From positions 20,652,934 to 20,716,933 of the forward strand of contig NC_063151.1 of assembly GCF_020921035.1 (NCBI RefSeq): DNA of 64,000 nt, written 5' to 3'. How positions within the stretch are numbered: the stretch's first letter is position 1; each line of letters starts with the position of its first letter. Origin of the DNA: Rhodamnia argentea (Eukaryota; Streptophyta; Magnoliopsida; Myrtales; Myrtaceae). The notes below the pieces were generated by a model, which was not told the DNA's origin, did not search any database, and saw only the letters and a program-made list of their open reading frames with translations. The translations under genes were made by a program, and so were the position numbers. Of the stretch, positions 46,760-57,937 are shown piece by piece.

Positions 46760-46810
46760 TTCTTGCCGAGTCCTCTCACTCACTGAGTAGTCGTGTTTGT
46801 GCGTGCGCGT

Positions 46811-46891
46811 TGACAGAGAGAAGGAGAGAGCGATAGATGATTGTGCCAAAGTAGGGTTAACAACGATCGAACTGGAGTTTAAATATTTATA
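46811..46891 (-). promoter_or_regulatory. TATA box and CT-rich leader of the AGP gene
   Basis: On the minus strand, TATAAATA (46884-46891 on plus as TATTTATA) lies about 125 bp before the start codon, and a pyrimidine-rich CT tract (46811-46836) lies between them. Confidence 0.55.
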
Positions 46892-46957
46892 CACGGAGAG
46901 TACGGATTTCGGTGAGTCGGTTCCACAGGGGAGACCGGAAGCTGAGGGGAAGTCCAC

Positions 46958-48030
46958 CTGACCCTTGCCCTTTTATGTATTTGCATTCCGCTCCCTCCAA
47001 TATTTTCTATTTCTTCGATATCCCACGAGGTTTAGAAGTTCAAATCAATTCAGGACACCCCAGCAGATTAAAGTTATAAGATTAAGCGTTCCGAAATTTC
47101 TTCAAATGCCCGACTAATCTAATTCAGTCGCAGTTGCCAAATGTGCAGCAAGGAGCATATTGAAAGTTGGACTTGTAGGTGGAACGTGTCATGTGATCTT
47201 ATTATTAATAGGCGGAGATCGAGTTAAATCTTTTTGTCGATTGTCCTTGAATCTCATCAAATCGCACTTTATTAGAAGCAGTGGGAATAAAACGTAAGTA
47301 AAGGGACTGAGGGGGGAAATTTCGGCAAAGCGTTGCGGATTTGATCACGTGAACGCAGATAATCTTAGCTAATAATTGGGTTGGACAACTCGATGAGAAA
47401 TTCAAAAAGGGTTTGGAGTTTTGTATTGCCCCACGATGGAGCTGGAGCCGGGTATTAGCTGGTCGCACAGGCTTTTGAATGGACGGTGGGTGGCGATCCT
47501 CCGACCTAATTCCACCTACACAGAACGCGCAATTTGGCCGCGACTCGGGATTCTCGCGAATTGGTGAGTAAGCGACCATTATACCAAGGATGAGCCGAAC
47601 ACAAACACGAATTAAAATGGAAGAGGATAAGAATTGCGTGCGCGAAAAGGCTTTAAGATTTGGTAATATTCATGGGAAGCAGGACATCTGTCCGAACAGT
47701 TTTCCAACTGTGACTGCCTCTTGTCCGTTGTCATGGCCCGATGTTGACATCTACGTGGCTGGCCGCGTCCGTATCATGTGGGTAATGCTGTGTGATTAAG
47801 GCGGAATGGGTGTCGGACATCATGTTTTAACCCATGTTACAGGTGGCGGAGCGTGGAAACGGCGTCCATTTGTGCATTTCGTCGAAAACTTGGTGTGCGT
47901 GAGTGCCCCGAGAGAGGGGATACGTTCTAATTCTTAGGTTGTACCGAGGAGCCTTGTGGCTGGCAATTTATGTCGATCATATCGAGTTCTGCCGGGCGGT
48001 TTTGTGGAGCTTGACTCCGGCATGGTCAAT
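46958..48030. other. Intergenic, no gene supported
   Basis: Upstream of the AGP gene. The 124-codon frame at 47205-47579 (minus) has no recognised similarity. Confidence 0.5.
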
Positions 48031-48035
48031 GCGAT

Positions 48036-48237
48036 AGAGGCAACCACTTAAGCTAATTTAGATCGTCAAGAAAGAGCTCAAATCCGAGCCCGTCAACATA
48101 TCTAATTAAATTTACTTTCATTTAAAAGCTTAAATTAATAAGTTATATATGCCAACTAGGATATATTAACTGCTTAAGACCATATCAATTTTCTAATGTG
48201 GAACTTCTCTAGTACAATTCATATGCATATCTCAACA
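48036..48237. repeat. LTR-like dispersed repeat fragment
   Basis: AAATCCGAGCCCGTCAACAT, GCCAACTAGGATATATTAAC and GTGGAACTTCTCTAGTACAA match the repeat copies at 19.9-20.35 kb. Confidence 0.55.
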
Positions 48238-49825
48238 ATTTTTAAAAGAAAAAAAAGGAGAGCAAAAGAATAGAAGAAAATCCATGAGTCCTTTTCCCGC
48301 CGCAAGCGATTTTATGTTGCAAATAATGTGGATATAAACATCATCATGGCTCGAAAAATAATTCACAAAAGGATATGAAGCAGTTGGAAGTCGAGCCTTA
48401 AAAAGCGGAAACACCCTGTCATACATTAAAGCTAATTCTTGCAAAAATAGCCGTTATGCAAGGTCAAAACAGCCACTTAAATAATATAATCACCAAACTA
48501 AATTAGCGATATAACCGACGAATAATACGAGATTCAAAGGGTTTTGAAATATCCGACTGATTTATGTACATTTCCTTTTAGCGTGCAGTCGAAAATTATT
48601 TTTCATTTCCGACCTGTTCCTCCGTCGTCACGATATTTTATTCGTAGGCGCGTCGGAATAATGTCTACCATTGCAATTTTCAAGGTCTAGATCGTACAAT
48701 AGAATACTTCTGTTGCCGCGTACCGCCGTGATTGGCACGTTAGCGGTCTAAACAATTCTAATGTTTGTGCCCTTAGACTTAATTAGAGTGAGTGTCGGGG
48801 GTCTGATTGTAATCTAGTGTTTGTAAAGTGGACTGTCGTGGGCATTATGAAGAAAATGTGCGTCCGTTGGCTTTATTTTTATTGCTCTGCTCGTGTGCTG
48901 TGACATGTGAAGCACTTCGGATTCTGAAAACGATTGCCCACTTTAATATTAATAATTTCGTGAACTTTCCACGGTTGTGTTGAAAGTCGTGCCACCCCCA
49001 ACAAGAACGTTGAGACGAGGAAATCATTTCAAAAAAAAAAAACCACAAGATATAACCAATTTAAAACAAATGGTTTTGAGGTCAATTTCTTTGGTCGTTT
49101 GTCTTAAAGTTTGCGAATTTTGAATCCAAATCTTAGGAATAGCGACAATTTATGTGGGGGTGGTTAGGTGTGTCAAAGCTATTGAGTGGAGCCCAAAAGG
49201 ATGCTCCAGGAACATGCATGGCGCATTATGAAAATCCAAATCTTAAGAATTGGCGACAACTTTTGAGAATTCGTGCCGCGAAACATACGGATATAATTAT
49301 AAAATTATTCGCTAGGTTAAACCTCTGTTAGTAATGTATGGGATGGAAATCATACGGTTAAGGGTACGGACATGTACATACCTTTAATTTTTTTTCTTAA
49401 GAGAGTGTGAAAAAAGTTTGAAAGTGCTATAATAGAACCATAAAATGATGCTATCAAGATTTTACGTTAGTTGTATTGTACTAGGACAAGGGTTGCATGT
49501 TAGAATTTTCATATCCGATAATTGAATTTTACTGCTAATTTTATGTTATCTGACGACAAATTACATGAATATTACATTTGTTTTTGTATATGTAAGATGA
49601 AACAATCAAATTTTCCAGGTATATGAATGATTTTCGATCACATCGTTAATTCTCTAAATAAACGACATAGAATAAGATTACAACAGACCTTACCAAAAAA
49701 AAAAAAATAAGATTACAACAGAATTTTTTGCTAGTGCACTACGGCATGTGTTTCATACGAGCAATACTTCGGTTCCCTCCGGGACAACGATCATTTTTCT
49801 GTAAGTCCAGCAAATGGGTCAATGA
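48238..49825. other. Intergenic, no gene seen
   Basis: AT-rich. No coding or structured feature recognised apart from a short local duplication (AAGATTACAACAGA at about 49673 and 49709). Confidence 0.5.
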
Positions 49826-50400
49826 CAGAAGTTTTATAGAGTACGCACTTAGGTGTATTTCATCTGAAAATATGAGAGTTTTATCAACATAGGAACGAAC
49901 AAATATCGGGTACGATGGGCTGGTCTTTACATTTGAGCTTTGCTTATTGCATTACCTAGTTAACGTGAACCAAAACAATGGACAAGTGAATGAAACACAC
50001 GACAGAAAAGAATGGCTGAACGTAGAGTTACATCATCTTTGGAAGAGAATTAACCAAAATGTCGAGCAGCGAAGCATCCAGGATCAACTAGCTCTGCCCG
50101 TTTCGTGTCCTCCGATGTGCTTATCACGACCGAATTCCGTGCCGATATCTCTTGACACTCTTGCTGCATGAACATTGCTCTGGTTTTGCATTTAAGCACG
50201 TAAATGCCATCTTTACAATGAAAGCCCCGATCAATTAAATCGGATGAATGAGGTTTTAGAAGAACCTTAGCCGTGCCAAAATCAGACACGTGGACTTCAA
50301 ATTCTTCATCCGGTAAAACGTTCTTGCTCAGCATGTCGCGATGAATTATAGAAGGGGAGCATGCACCCTCAACAACATTCACACTCTTATTCCGGTTCAC
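49826..50400 (-). pseudogene. Broken copy of the adjacent LRR receptor kinase (kinase tail)
   Basis: The open frame at 50050-50400 (116 codons) reads VNVVEG, then IIHRDMLSKNVLPDEEFEVH and SDFGTAKVL, matching the kinase catalytic loop and DFG of the intact gene, then jumps to a tail matching its last residues ([17 protein letters not shown]). The equivalent of about 11 residues before HRD is missing. Everything from the activation loop to subdomain X, including the intron, is deleted, and part of the tail is read in a shifted frame. There is no ectodomain, transmembrane segment or ATP-binding lobe. The 3' flank (49826-50010) also matches the intact gene's 3' flank (50437-50640), so this is a tandem duplicate that has decayed, not a retrocopy. 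I expect no functional product. Confidence 0.85.
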
Positions 50401-50436
50401 TCGAAAAGAACGAGCCCTTCTCCGTAATTCCAGAAA

Positions 50437-50640
50437 ATATGTGAGAGACGGAAGTTTTATTGAGAATCACACGTATACGTGTATTTTGTATAAAAGCACA
50501 AGCATTTTGCTGATAGCAGAAGCGACAAATACGGCGTTCCGTTGGCAGGTCTTTATTTTTATTTTTATTTTAGCATTGCTTATTTTACCTAAACGTGAAC
50601 AAAATATTGGACAAAGTAAATGAAACACAAAACGAGACGT
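50437..50640 (-). repeat. 3' flank of the receptor kinase, duplicated at 49826-50010
   Basis: Shared blocks in the same order: GAAGTTTTAT, CGAACAAATA / GCGACAAATA, GGTCTTTA, GCTTATT, AACGTGAAC, TGGACAA and AATGAAACACA. It presumably represents the 3' untranslated region and downstream DNA copied with the gene. Confidence 0.75.
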
Positions 50641-50765
50641 ATAAATACTTATATCATGCGCATTTCTACACATGAACTCTAAGTGATATAGTAGCTATCA
50701 GTCTTGCAAGAGAGAGATAAAAGAGAGAACTCAGCTACACAACCTGCAACAGAAAGACCAAAGGT

Positions 50766-53700
50766 TCAATAAGGGAAGCATCCAGGATCAACTAGCTCTT
50801 CCAATTTAATGTCCTCCAGCACGCTTATCGTTAAGGACCTACGTGCCGATAGCTCTCGAGATACTTGCTCCATGCTTGGACGATGCTCCGGTTTTGCACT
50901 CAAGCATGTAAATGCCATCTTTACAATGAAAACCACCTGACCTAGCAGATCACCATCTGGGTACGGAATTCTTTGATCTAGAACTTGTTTTAGGGGCCAA
51001 TGTGAAGCTGTTGAATTGCTTGATGAAGAATAAGATGAAGATGCGAGAGACGATATGAGATCGCCCGGATGTCTCCCCGTGATTACTTCCAATGTCACCA
51101 CTCCAAAGCTATAAACATCGCATTTCTCCTTCACCTCCATCGTGTATGCGAGCTCTACAGAGGGTAAACCACAAAAAACAATTCTATGCTTCTTGTAAAT
51201 CATATCTTTGTTTGGCCTAATTCTTGGTAATGCGATTTAATTGATCGTTTTAAATGAAGAACCAACTTACCTGGAGCTGCATATCCGAATGTGCCAGCAA
51301 AGGAAGTCCAACTAGATGAATAAGGTTCTAGGACCTTAGCCGTGCCAAAATCAGAGAGGTGGGCTTCATATTCTTCATCCAGCAAAATGTTCTTGCTCGA
51401 CACGTCTCGATGAATTATAGGAGGAGAGCATTCATGATGCATGTAGGACAATGCATAAGCCACGCCTTTAACAACATTCACTCTCTTATTCCAGTCAAAA
51501 GTTGCCACCCTCTGTTCATTATTCAATAAATCCTTCAAGCTGCCACATTCCAAGAACTCGTACACCAAAAAAGAACAGCGAGAACTTGAGCAAAAGCCAT
51601 AGAACTTGACGATATTCCGATGACGAGTATTGGTCAAAGCATGAATCTCCCTTTCAAATGCTTTTCGACTTCCAATTTCGATGTGCACTGCTTCCTTAAG
51701 TTTCTTTACAGCGACGATCTCACCTGTTTGCAACTGGGCCTTGTAAACAATCCCATGTCCGCCCACACCGATGCAGTTCCTGGCATCAAACTCCTCGGTG
51801 GCTTCAATAATGCTCTCATAGACCATTCTTCCATCAAAGCTCAATACTGCCCACGGATTTTCACTGCTTCCATCAGCCGAACTAGCCTCTGTTTTCCTTA
51901 CTCTTCGACATCCAATACTTGAAGCTCCCACAACAAGAAGCAACGAAAGTAGGCAACCTGAAGTAGGAATCAAAATTATCAGCAAACTTTTGGTTTTGTT
52001 CTTGCCTTTCGACATTCTTCCAGTACAAGGTTTGAGACTAGCAATAACTCCACACAAGCCTTTGTTTCCTCTCACAACTTCAATTGTAGCATTACGAAAG
52101 GCTGGAATGTCTGGTAAAGGACCCTCTAACTCATTATATGATATGTCGATTGATGTCAAGCTCGCCATACCATCAAAGGTCGACTGAATTGAACCTGAGA
52201 ACTGATTGTGTGAGAGATTGAGTAATTCCAATCTATGCAATAGCCCGAGCTTTTGGGGTATTCCTCCCTTGAGCAAATTTTGACTCAGATCGAGAACTTG
52301 AAGAGACTGGAGGTTGCCGATCTCCATAGGAATACTCTTTTCAAGATCATTCCTGCTTAAATTCAAGAATAGAAGGTTGGAGCACCCCTCAAGTTGTGTA
52401 GGAATTGAGCCACTCAGGTTGTTTCCTGCAATGTTGAGTTTCTGGAGACTGGACAAGGCTCCAAGTTCTTGAGGGATGTGGCCTGCAAGATGGTTGCTGT
52501 CTAATGAAAGCTCCAGCAGCAACTTTAATTTTCCAAGGTCTTTAGGAATTTTCCCGACAATATCATTTGAAGAGAGGTCAAGTCTGTGCAACTGATTCAT
52601 ATTTCCAAGCTGAGGTGGTATGGTGCCGGAGATTTTATTGTTGGAGATTATCAAGCTCGTCAGATTTGTACATTCACCCAATATCGACGGCAGCTCACCG
52701 TAAAGTTCATTGTTGCTCAACTCTAGGTAGTCCAAGTTGGGGTACACACCAAGAGCATCGGTTATATGCCCCTTGAGCAAGTTATTGTCGAGCCTAACTC
52801 TATACAAACTCGAACAATTTTTCAAGCTTCTTGGGATGGGTCCACTGAAGTGATTGTTATTAGCAGAAAAATTTGCAAGAACTTGGTTACTACACATTTC
52901 TTGAGGCAATTGGCCAACAAAGTGGTTATCGGATAGCTGCAGGAATGCGAGGGATGTAAGATTGCTTATCTCGATGGGAAGAAAGCCCCCTAGATTATTC
53001 AGACGTAGACTCAATTGAACAAGGAGCCCAAGTTTTCCAATCTCTGTCGGAATAAAGCCTGACAACTCATTTTGGCTAAGGTCAAGAACAATCAGATTGC
53101 TCAAATTACCGATGGATGACGGGATGCGACCCGACAACTCATTGCTGGAAAGTGAAAGATAATTCAGATTGCTCAAGTTGCCTATAGAGGACGGGATAGG
53201 CCCAAACAGCTCATTGTTGGAAAGGAAGAGATTATTCAAATTTCTCATGTTACATATGGAGGACGGGATAGGACCAGAAAGCTCATTGTTGTAAAGGGAA
53301 AGAACACTGAGATAGCTTAAGTTTCCTAAGGATGACGGGATAGGACCAGAAAGCTCATTGTTGTAAAGGGAAAGAACACTGAGATAGCTTAAGTTTCCTA
53401 AGGATGACGGGATAGGACCGGAAAGCTCGTTGTTGTAAAGGGATAGAGCTTTCAGATTGCTCAAGTTCCCTAAGGATGACGGGATAGGACCAGAAAGCTC
53501 ATTGTTGAAAAGGAAAAGTGTATTAAGATTGCTCAAGTTCCCTAAGGATGATGGGATAGGACCAAAAAGCTCATTGTTGGAAAGGAAAAGTGCATTAAGA
53601 TTCGTCAAGTTCCCTAAGGATGATGGGATAGGACCAGAAAGCTGATTGTTGTAAAGGGAAAGTGCATTAAGATTGCTCAAGTTCCCTATGGATGACGGGA

Positions 53701-54805
53701 TAGGACCAAAAAGCTTATTCTTGTAAAGGCTAAGAACATTTAGATTGCTTAAGTTACCTATTGAGGATGGGAGAGGACCCGACAACTCATTGTTGAAAAT
53801 GGAAAGAACATTCAGATTGTTCAAGCTCCCTATGGATGTCGGGATAGAACCTGTTAAATCATTGTCTAGCAGTTGAAAGTGTACGAGGGATTCCATTCCT
53901 CCAACTTCCGAAGGTATGGATCCAGAAAGTTTGTTGGCATAGAGGTAAAGAAATGCCAAATTACTCAGATTTCCTAGAGTTGTAGGGATGGATCCATTGA
54001 GATAATTTCTTGATAAATCAAGTTGACTTAGAGATGCCAACATGCCTATTTCCTTTGGAATGGACCCAACGAGTTGATTATTGAAAAGCCGTATATCCCA
54101 CAAGCTACTCATGTTTCCAATGGAAGAAGGAATTGGACCCCCAATGAGATTGTTCATCAGGAAGAGATAATTGAGAGATTTGAGCATCCCAAATTCTCGA
54201 GGGATGTAACCGGAAAGCTTATTATATGAAAGGAATAGGCCCGACAAGTTGGTCAAACTACCAATCTGTTTGGGAATTCGGCCGGTGAAATTATTATGTG
54301 AAAGCTCGAGAATTTGTAAAGATCGCAAGGACCCAATTTGAGTTGGAATGTTTCCTGAAAGGTTATTTTGAGACAAGTTCAGATGAGTAAGCTTGCCAAG
54401 GTCAGCCATGCTCGGAGGGATGTTCCCGAAGAGGGAGTTGTTGGCAAGCTTTAGAGCGATCAAGTTGGGCAATTGGGAGAAGTTGAGATGATTGAGCGTA
54501 CCGTGTATGGCAGAATCAGAAAGGTTCAAGCTCGCAACGCTCCCGAGAGGATCACAAACGATTCCGCGCCATGAACAAGGGTTGCTGCCATTCCACGAGG
54601 ACAAAGTGTGGCGACTCTCGCTATCTAGGTTAGACTTCCATGTTAGGAGTGCCTCCACTTCCTGGTTTCTCGTTTGGTTACGATCACCAGTAAGGGCCAG
54701 TAAAGAAGAGCTTCGAGATGAAGCAAGACAAGGCATTTCTTGCACGAGAGCCAGAAGGGCGTAACTGAGGAACAACAGAGAGAGCTGCTTCTGAGAGGAG
54801 GCCAT
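50766..54805 (-). CDS. LRR receptor-like kinase (MIK2-like, LRR-XII/XI type architecture)
   Basis: Two exons (54805-51271, then 51154-50766) joined in the codon for E1179 give 1307 residues. A signal peptide (about 1-29) is followed by an N-terminal cap (LLTWKSNL, W71, PCSWRGIVC with C77/C84), 32 full 24-residue LRRs (116-883) plus a partial one, a C-terminal Cys pair, a transmembrane helix (about 940-962) and a kinase domain. The kinase has the glycine loop GVGGHG (1013-1018), K1034, HRD 1132-1134, DFG 1152-1154 and the APE motif completed across the splice (E1179), so it should be an active RD kinase. The [12 protein letters not shown] and [12 protein letters not shown] wording is typical of MIK2 (At4g08850) relatives, receptors for peptide or damage/immune signals. 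The LRR count is high for this group. The 116-bp intron ends in a frame that would stop after 23 codons if retained. Ligand unknown. Confidence 0.93.
53093..53812 (-). repeat. Homogenised LRR-coding tandem array (72-bp units)
   Basis: Ten consecutive 72-bp units encode LRRs 10-19 (residues 332-571), almost all of form [18 protein letters not shown]. Two units (starting at 53281 and 53353) are identical over about 86 bp including edges. Flanking LRRs are clearly more diverged, pointing to recent unequal crossing-over or gene conversion. Confidence 0.9.
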
Positions 54806-54895
54806 AACAGGCTGTTTAGGTTCTTTTGGGGGGGCGGGCTTTTCTTGGTTTCTAGGCGCATTTGAGTTTGAAATGGACCGAATGCAGTGGAGAAG

Positions 54896-54942
54896 TACTT
54901 ATAGAAGCAAATTGAGACCATCAAAGTCAACAACCAAGTCAA
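54896..54942 (-). promoter_or_regulatory. TATA box with paired W-boxes upstream of the receptor kinase
   Basis: On the minus strand, CTATAAGTA lies about 95 bp before the start codon; 20-45 bp further upstream are two W-box cores TTGACT (54925-54930 and 54937-54942) 12 bp apart. W-boxes are WRKY-binding sites common in defence-gene promoters. Confidence 0.5.
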
Positions 54943-55099
54943 CCTCCATGCGAAATTCTGCCACGTGGAGCCCACGTACATGGCCGGTAGTTGAGAGAAA
55001 CTTTCAAAGTCATATCTCATCATGGTTGCAGGACTCGCGTTTGGACAATTGGAGTTCAATGTGGGAATTGAAAGGTGAAGCTCCAAACTAGGGAAGAAG

Positions 55100-56960
55100 A
55101 AACTGTGAGTTTTCTCGGTGGTTTTTGCATCGCAACTTGGTTTTGTTAATTTTGCAAAGAGTCGTCTGACATTTGGTTGGGAGCAAAGGACTGGGCAAGA
55201 AGTAATGTTCAACAAGCCGGCGAAAACTAAACTAATTCAACTGCTTCCCCTCTATTCAAAAAAAGAACAGAAAAAAGCACTGCTCTGCCGGACAGAGTCA
55301 AGAAGGTTTGCCTCCGTGGAGTTTGAACACTGTAGTTTAGAGGAGATTCCGCCGGCAGAGGCAACGGTGGAACCACCAACCCAAAGAGTTAATAAGAAAG
55401 TGAGGACGGTTCGACCAACACTTGTCATGACATGCAACCGCTTGTCGAGTCAATTGAAATCATTTTATTATGTCCGATAATAAATAAAAAAAAATTGGCA
55501 ACTACTTTGGGTTACCAGCTCTCATCCACCTTTACTTGGTATTTTTTAAGAACTAATTTTTTTTTTCTCTTAAGTTACCACTTTAATTTGCTGTACTTAC
55601 GGGCCATTGTCTATGGTCATTACCAACTAATTTTAGATTGGTAACTCTTATTTGAGATAATTATCGACGTCTTTTTTTTAAATTATTAGCTTCTCCTATC
55701 TTTAACAAAGAAACCTGGCTTACTATTTACAAGACTTGGATTTAACTTACTTACCGACTCATTAAATTTAGCCACTATTACATGAAATACCAACATTAAT
55801 TTGATGAGTTACCAGCTTTATTCTCAATTAATTAACTTGGCAGAAAATTCAGTAAATTTAAATTAAAAAAACCAATGTCGGTAACTAACTGAAAAATAAA
55901 AAAAATATGGTAAAGGAGACAAGTTTGATAATCCAATCGAAAAAAAAAAAACTAATAGATAACTTAAGTTTAAACTATTAATTTGATATGACAATGATTA
56001 ACAAAAAGAAAAAACTAGCAATTTGATATAATACCATGAGTTCGGTAAAAGATAGGAAAATTGGTGATTAAAAGAAAATGGTATTTGGTAAGTAATTCGA
56101 ATGAGAATTGATAACCCCATAACGAACGGTCAGTTAATCAAAGAAAAGCCGCCATGTCATTCTAATCAAGATTGATAATTTCTTTGTGAACAATCACAAG
56201 TAAAAGTATGTAAAGGTTGAGGAAAGTTGACATTGAAAAAATCAAATACATGCCAGTGTGATTGAAGTGAGATCGCTAACCCAATGCTGCATTGTAATTT
56301 ACTGGCTAAAAAGTTTGGCGAGTCACACCACTATAGGTTGATAGTCTCTAAGAAGAATTAGTCTGTATCCGTAGCTGTTGCATGCTGTACGGTTTGCTAT
56401 TTTAATTTCCTGTGTAAATAACCCAATATTGGTAATATAAAATATTGTTAACTAAGGCAAACAAAACTGGCAACAGAACAGAAAAGTTGATAAATTTAAA
56501 AAAAAAATGATGGTAAGTAACTCAATGACAGTTTTATCCGAAAAGTAATCAGTAATTTAACATGAAAAAGGTTAATAAAACACTAATATAGACCGGTAAT
56601 TTCATATAAGAGTAAATTTGAAGCAATTGCAAAGTCAGTTCATTTGTTTTAACCAACATTATTTTGACACACGCAGAAACTTACTGAAAATTACCCGCAC
56701 CGAAAAAAAATCCTAACTTTTGGATATGGATGAATAGAATTCTTCCTTACTACTAAGTAGTACAGCCGTGTACAGTGTCCATCATTCTTGCATAATCTTA
56801 GAACTAACATCATATCTCATACCAAGTACCTACTGAAATCACACCGCACTCAAAAAATACAAATAGGACTTTTGCGTTAAGACAGACCTCCGTGCTCCAT
56901 CACTCCTTCCGCGCCATAGAGGAAAAAGAAAGCTACTATACTCATCCTTGCGCAAATTCA
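55100..56960. other. Intergenic, AT-rich with recurrent GTTACC/GGTAAC motif
   Basis: No gene recognised. Between 55.5 and 56.6 kb words such as GGTTACCAGC, AGTTACCAC, ATTACCAAC, TTGGTAACT, TCGGTAACT and TTGGTAAGTAA recur every 30-100 bp in both orientations, suggesting a decayed repeat-rich element. See findings. Confidence 0.45.
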
Positions 56961-56967
56961 CACCTCG

Positions 56968-57881
56968 TCACAGCTTCGCTTCAAATAGAATAGATGAATA
57001 CGGAGCAATATTGTATTTGGTTCCTAAGCCCGGGACGCCTTTGGAGACAAAGTCATCGGGCGATTCGAGGTTCGTGTCCGCCTGCACGATTAGATGCGAC
57101 TACCGGTAAGTCCTTTTGAATTCTTCCATACAACAAGCATCAAATGACACTGATAGTAGTACTAACACTCATGGCAATATAGTGACACAGCTCTGAACAG
57201 ACTGCCCTTTTCATTTCACAGATTTTCATAAGAAGGGCAGCAAGTAAAAATGTATCAAATCTATCAAATGAAAGAGTATCGACACACCGAGTGAACTGAA
57301 AGATCAGCACCTTCCCCCAAGCAATTCTCACGGAATCGATACTACAATCTTCATTTTAAAAGACCTACAGTTTCCCTCCAAAAGAAAATTGTACTTCCGT
57401 AAATTCGTCTGGTTTTTTTTAGTTTACACTAGGCAGAGCATCTATTAGTCACAAAGGACATGAAAATAAAGTTGATTCTATAGAGGCAGAGAAAATGAGA
57501 ACTCACCACACGAAACCAGCACCTATTCGTCGGTGGAGGCGGTATTGCAACTTTGACGAAAAAGTCATGAGCATTAAAGGCTATATAGATGTCTCCTCCA
57601 TTTTTATTGTGAAGCCTATAGGTAAAGTTGTCAGAAAGTGCAACTATAATTTAAAGTAAAGCAAAACAACAAAAGAAGCAAAAGTTTCTTGTTTGATATA
57701 GTTAAAACAAAATCCAAAAATATGACACAGCTCTATATGCGCATGTCCCCTGTTAACACACTTCATTTAATCGTCTCTAAAGACATACATCACACTTCTT
57801 TATGGAGAAAGATTAAAGTACCTGATGACCAATCTTCATCAGTCATTTTAATGCTTTGATATGATGAAAAAGTTGCAATGC

Positions 57882-57937
<56 letters not shown>

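Noticed and set aside
46363..46779. Arg/Pro-rich frame and Gly/Glu/Ala-rich opposite frame over the AGP gene
   Set aside because: Alternate readings of the Pro/Ala/Ser repeat coding sequence; the AGP frame has a signal peptide and GPI signal.
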